DNA from: Helicobacter magdeburgensis
GTDB lineage: Bacteria > Campylobacterota > Campylobacteria > Campylobacterales > Helicobacteraceae
Length of the DNA: 64,000 nucleotides
Direction: 5' to 3'
NCBI RefSeq assembly: GCF_000765825.2
Contig: NZ_JRPE02000006.1
Location: 62,001-126,000 of the forward strand
Shown here in pieces: positions 62,813 to 64,000 of the stretch. A program made the position numbers and the translations under genes. Position 1 is the first letter of the stretch; every line of letters starts with the position of its first letter. The notes beneath the pieces are model-generated. The model searched no databases, was not told the DNA's origin, and was given only the letters and a program-made list of their open reading frames with translations.

Positions 62813-63946
62813 CTAAAAAGTCGCAGATTCCACAAAATCGCCTTTTAGGCTTTTTGGGGCGATTTGGGCTTCAAGCAATGGAGTAAATTCATCTCTCAAA
62901 TAATGCTCCACGCCCACGCGTCCTATCATCGCAGCATTATCAGAGCAAAACTCCAAATCCGCTAAGTATAGCTTCTTATCAAACTCATTACAAAGCTCAC
63001 TCATTCTTTCACGCAGATATATATTCGCACTTGCCCCGCCGACAATGGCAAAGTATTTGCCATCAAAGTGTTGAAAAAATAAGCGGGTTTTTCTTAGGAT
63101 ATGCTCACACGCTGCGTTTTGAAACCCTGCACAAATCCTACTTGTATCCTGCAAAGTTAGGGGTTTTTGAATATCTTGTATGGCTAGTCTCACCGCATTT
63201 TTTAAGCCTGAAAAGCTAAATTCCAACTTTTTATTATGTAAAAGCGGGATAGGAAACTCATAGGGTTTATATTGATTGATTTCACAAATCTTAGCGTAAC
63301 GCTCCACTTGCGGACCGCCCGGATAGCCTAGATTCAAATGCTTTGCAACCTTATCAAAGCTTTCCCCAAAGCTATCATCAAGGCTTTGAGCGATAATGCT
63401 GATATGATGAAAATCATTAATTTGTAGAATCTGCGTATGTCCGCCGGAGACGAGCAAAACGCCGAGTGAATCTTGCTTGTTTTGCCGAGATTCTAAAAGG
63501 GATTCTGTATGAGATTCTAAAAGCGGGGGCGGGGCGTTTTTACTAGAATCTTTAGCAGAATCTGCCGCAAAATCTTTGCTAATACAAAGCGAGTAAATAT
63601 GCCCCTTAAGATGATTGACACAAATGAGTGGAATCTGCAGTCCAAGACATAAAGCCTTTGCCATCATCAAGCCTTCAATAAGCGTTACACTAAGTCCCGG
63701 ACGCGTGGTAACAGCCACGGCTTTGATGAGTGATAAATCATTATTTAAAAACATTTTTAGCTTTTTTAGAATCTCTGGAAGCCTTTTAGCGTGGAGTCTT
63801 GAAGCGATTTCTGGCACTATACCACCATAAGTGCTATGTTCTTCATCTTGAGAGATTTTAATATGATAGATAAGCTTTTTATCAATAATACGCGTTAAAG
63901 CCAAAGAGCTATCATCACAACTAGATTCTATACTTAAAATCATCAT
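62813..63946 (-). CDS. tsaD: tRNA N6-threonylcarbamoyladenosine transferase, with Ser-rich insertion
   Basis: Makes the t6A modification next to the anticodon of ANN-reading tRNAs, together with TsaB/C/E. The 377 residues show the ASKHA fold: LSIESSCDDSSLAL, TYGGIVPEIASRLHAKRLPEI, the metal-binding HLKGH (near 113), LLVSGGHTQIL, DDSFGESFDKVAKHLNLGYPGGP and VGGASANIYL. Between CISKDFA and LLVSGGHT lies an additional stretch of about 35 residues (near 120-160) rich in Ser, Asp, Glu. Its DNA is crowded with AGATTCT/AGAATCT copies. Two adjacent ATGs (63946, 63943) are possible; the first matches most lengths. Convergent with nadA. Confidence 0.94.
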   Translation of the reverse strand: MMILSIESSCDDSSLALTRIIDKKLIYHIKISQDEEHSTYGGIVPEIASRLHAKRLPEILKKLKMFLNNDLSLIKAVAVTTRPGLSVTLIEGLMMAKALCLGLQIPLICVNHLKGHIYSLCISKDFAADSAKDSSKNAPPPLLESHTESLLESRQNKQDSLGVLLVSGGHTQILQINDFHHISIIAQSLDDSFGESFDKVAKHLNLGYPGGPQVERYAKICEINQYKPYEFPIPLLHNKKLEFSFSGLKNAVRLAIQDIQKPLTLQDTSRICAGFQNAACEHILRKTRLFFQHFDGKYFAIVGGASANIYLRERMSELCNEFDKKLYLADLEFCSDNAAMIGRVGVEHYLRDEFTPLLEAQIAPKSLKGDFVESATF

Positions 63947-64000
63947 GCCCCTTTAAAAACCTTAAAATAAAATGTTAGAATTATTACACAAAATGATAAA

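Noticed and set aside
1-64000. CRISPR array, prophage or insertion sequence
   Set aside because: No regular spaced repeats, no transposase, integrase or phage structural genes were found.

Overview
The window reads as a chromosomal segment of a Helicobacter, most likely an enterohepatic (non-pylori) species. Evidence: AT-rich sequence, nearly every protein of epsilonproteobacterial type, Helicobacter-style neighbourhoods (prfA-rpsT next to glmM-lspA; pitA, nfu, a small TPR-like gene and murE in a row; yhhQ-psd-nadA), a GT10 fucosyltransferase, an Hcp/Sel1 cysteine-rich repeat protein, an RdxA/FrxA-type nitroreductase, and long homopolymeric G/C tracts typical of phase-variable genes. No prophage, insertion sequence, CRISPR array or rRNA operon is seen; there is one tRNA (Val-GAC).

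Layout. 1-1307: phase-variable outer-membrane barrel gene, cut by the window edge and out of frame as read. 1.5-8 kb: adk, yihY-type membrane protein, bioB, xseA, an unknown conserved protein, then selD (with an in-frame UGA selenocysteine codon) and yedF. 8-18 kb: acnB, a class V aminotransferase, typA, an RdxA-like nitroreductase, nrdA. 17.5-19.4 kb: two convergent genes, each with a G10 tract: an isoprenylcysteine-methyltransferase-like membrane protein and a fucosyltransferase. 19.4-26.7 kb: prfA, rpsT, glmM, lspA, tRNA-Val, a Na+/H+ antiporter, asd, hemE. 26.7-27.2 kb: a small TRL-like lipoprotein whose promoter region carries a G13 tract and a perfect inverted repeat. 27-39.5 kb: CNNM/CorC-type membrane protein, pitA, a DctPQM TRAP transporter, nfu, TPR-like gene, murE, PNPOx-like gene, tpx, PIN-PhoH ATPase, a barrel-like exported protein and a SPOR-NlpC/P60 lipoprotein. 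39.7 kb: a very acidic orphan small protein. 40-47.8 kb: ppsA, purL, an exported unknown protein, an Hcp-like Sel1 protein, thiE. 47.8-51.1 kb: a type IIG restriction-modification gene with an (AG)12 repeat and two displaced recognition-region cassettes. 51-64 kb: bpt, mltC, a radical SAM protein, sodB, nadC, thiL, rdgB, an OmpA lipoprotein, a large unknown membrane protein, yhhQ, psd, nadA, tsaD.

Most of this is housekeeping metabolism (NAD, thiamine, biotin, haem and cell-wall precursors). The variable parts are the cell surface (porin, fucosyltransferase, membrane methyltransferase, TRL lipoprotein) and the restriction-modification gene, all of them sitting on simple sequence repeats. A second window-wide signal is the word AGATTCT/AGAATCT. 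It is far more frequent than base composition predicts, fills protein insertions (TsaD, NadA, antiporter), and supplies both arms of many intergenic hairpins. Annotation is from reading the sequence only; family assignments rest on recognised motifs and have not been checked by any search.
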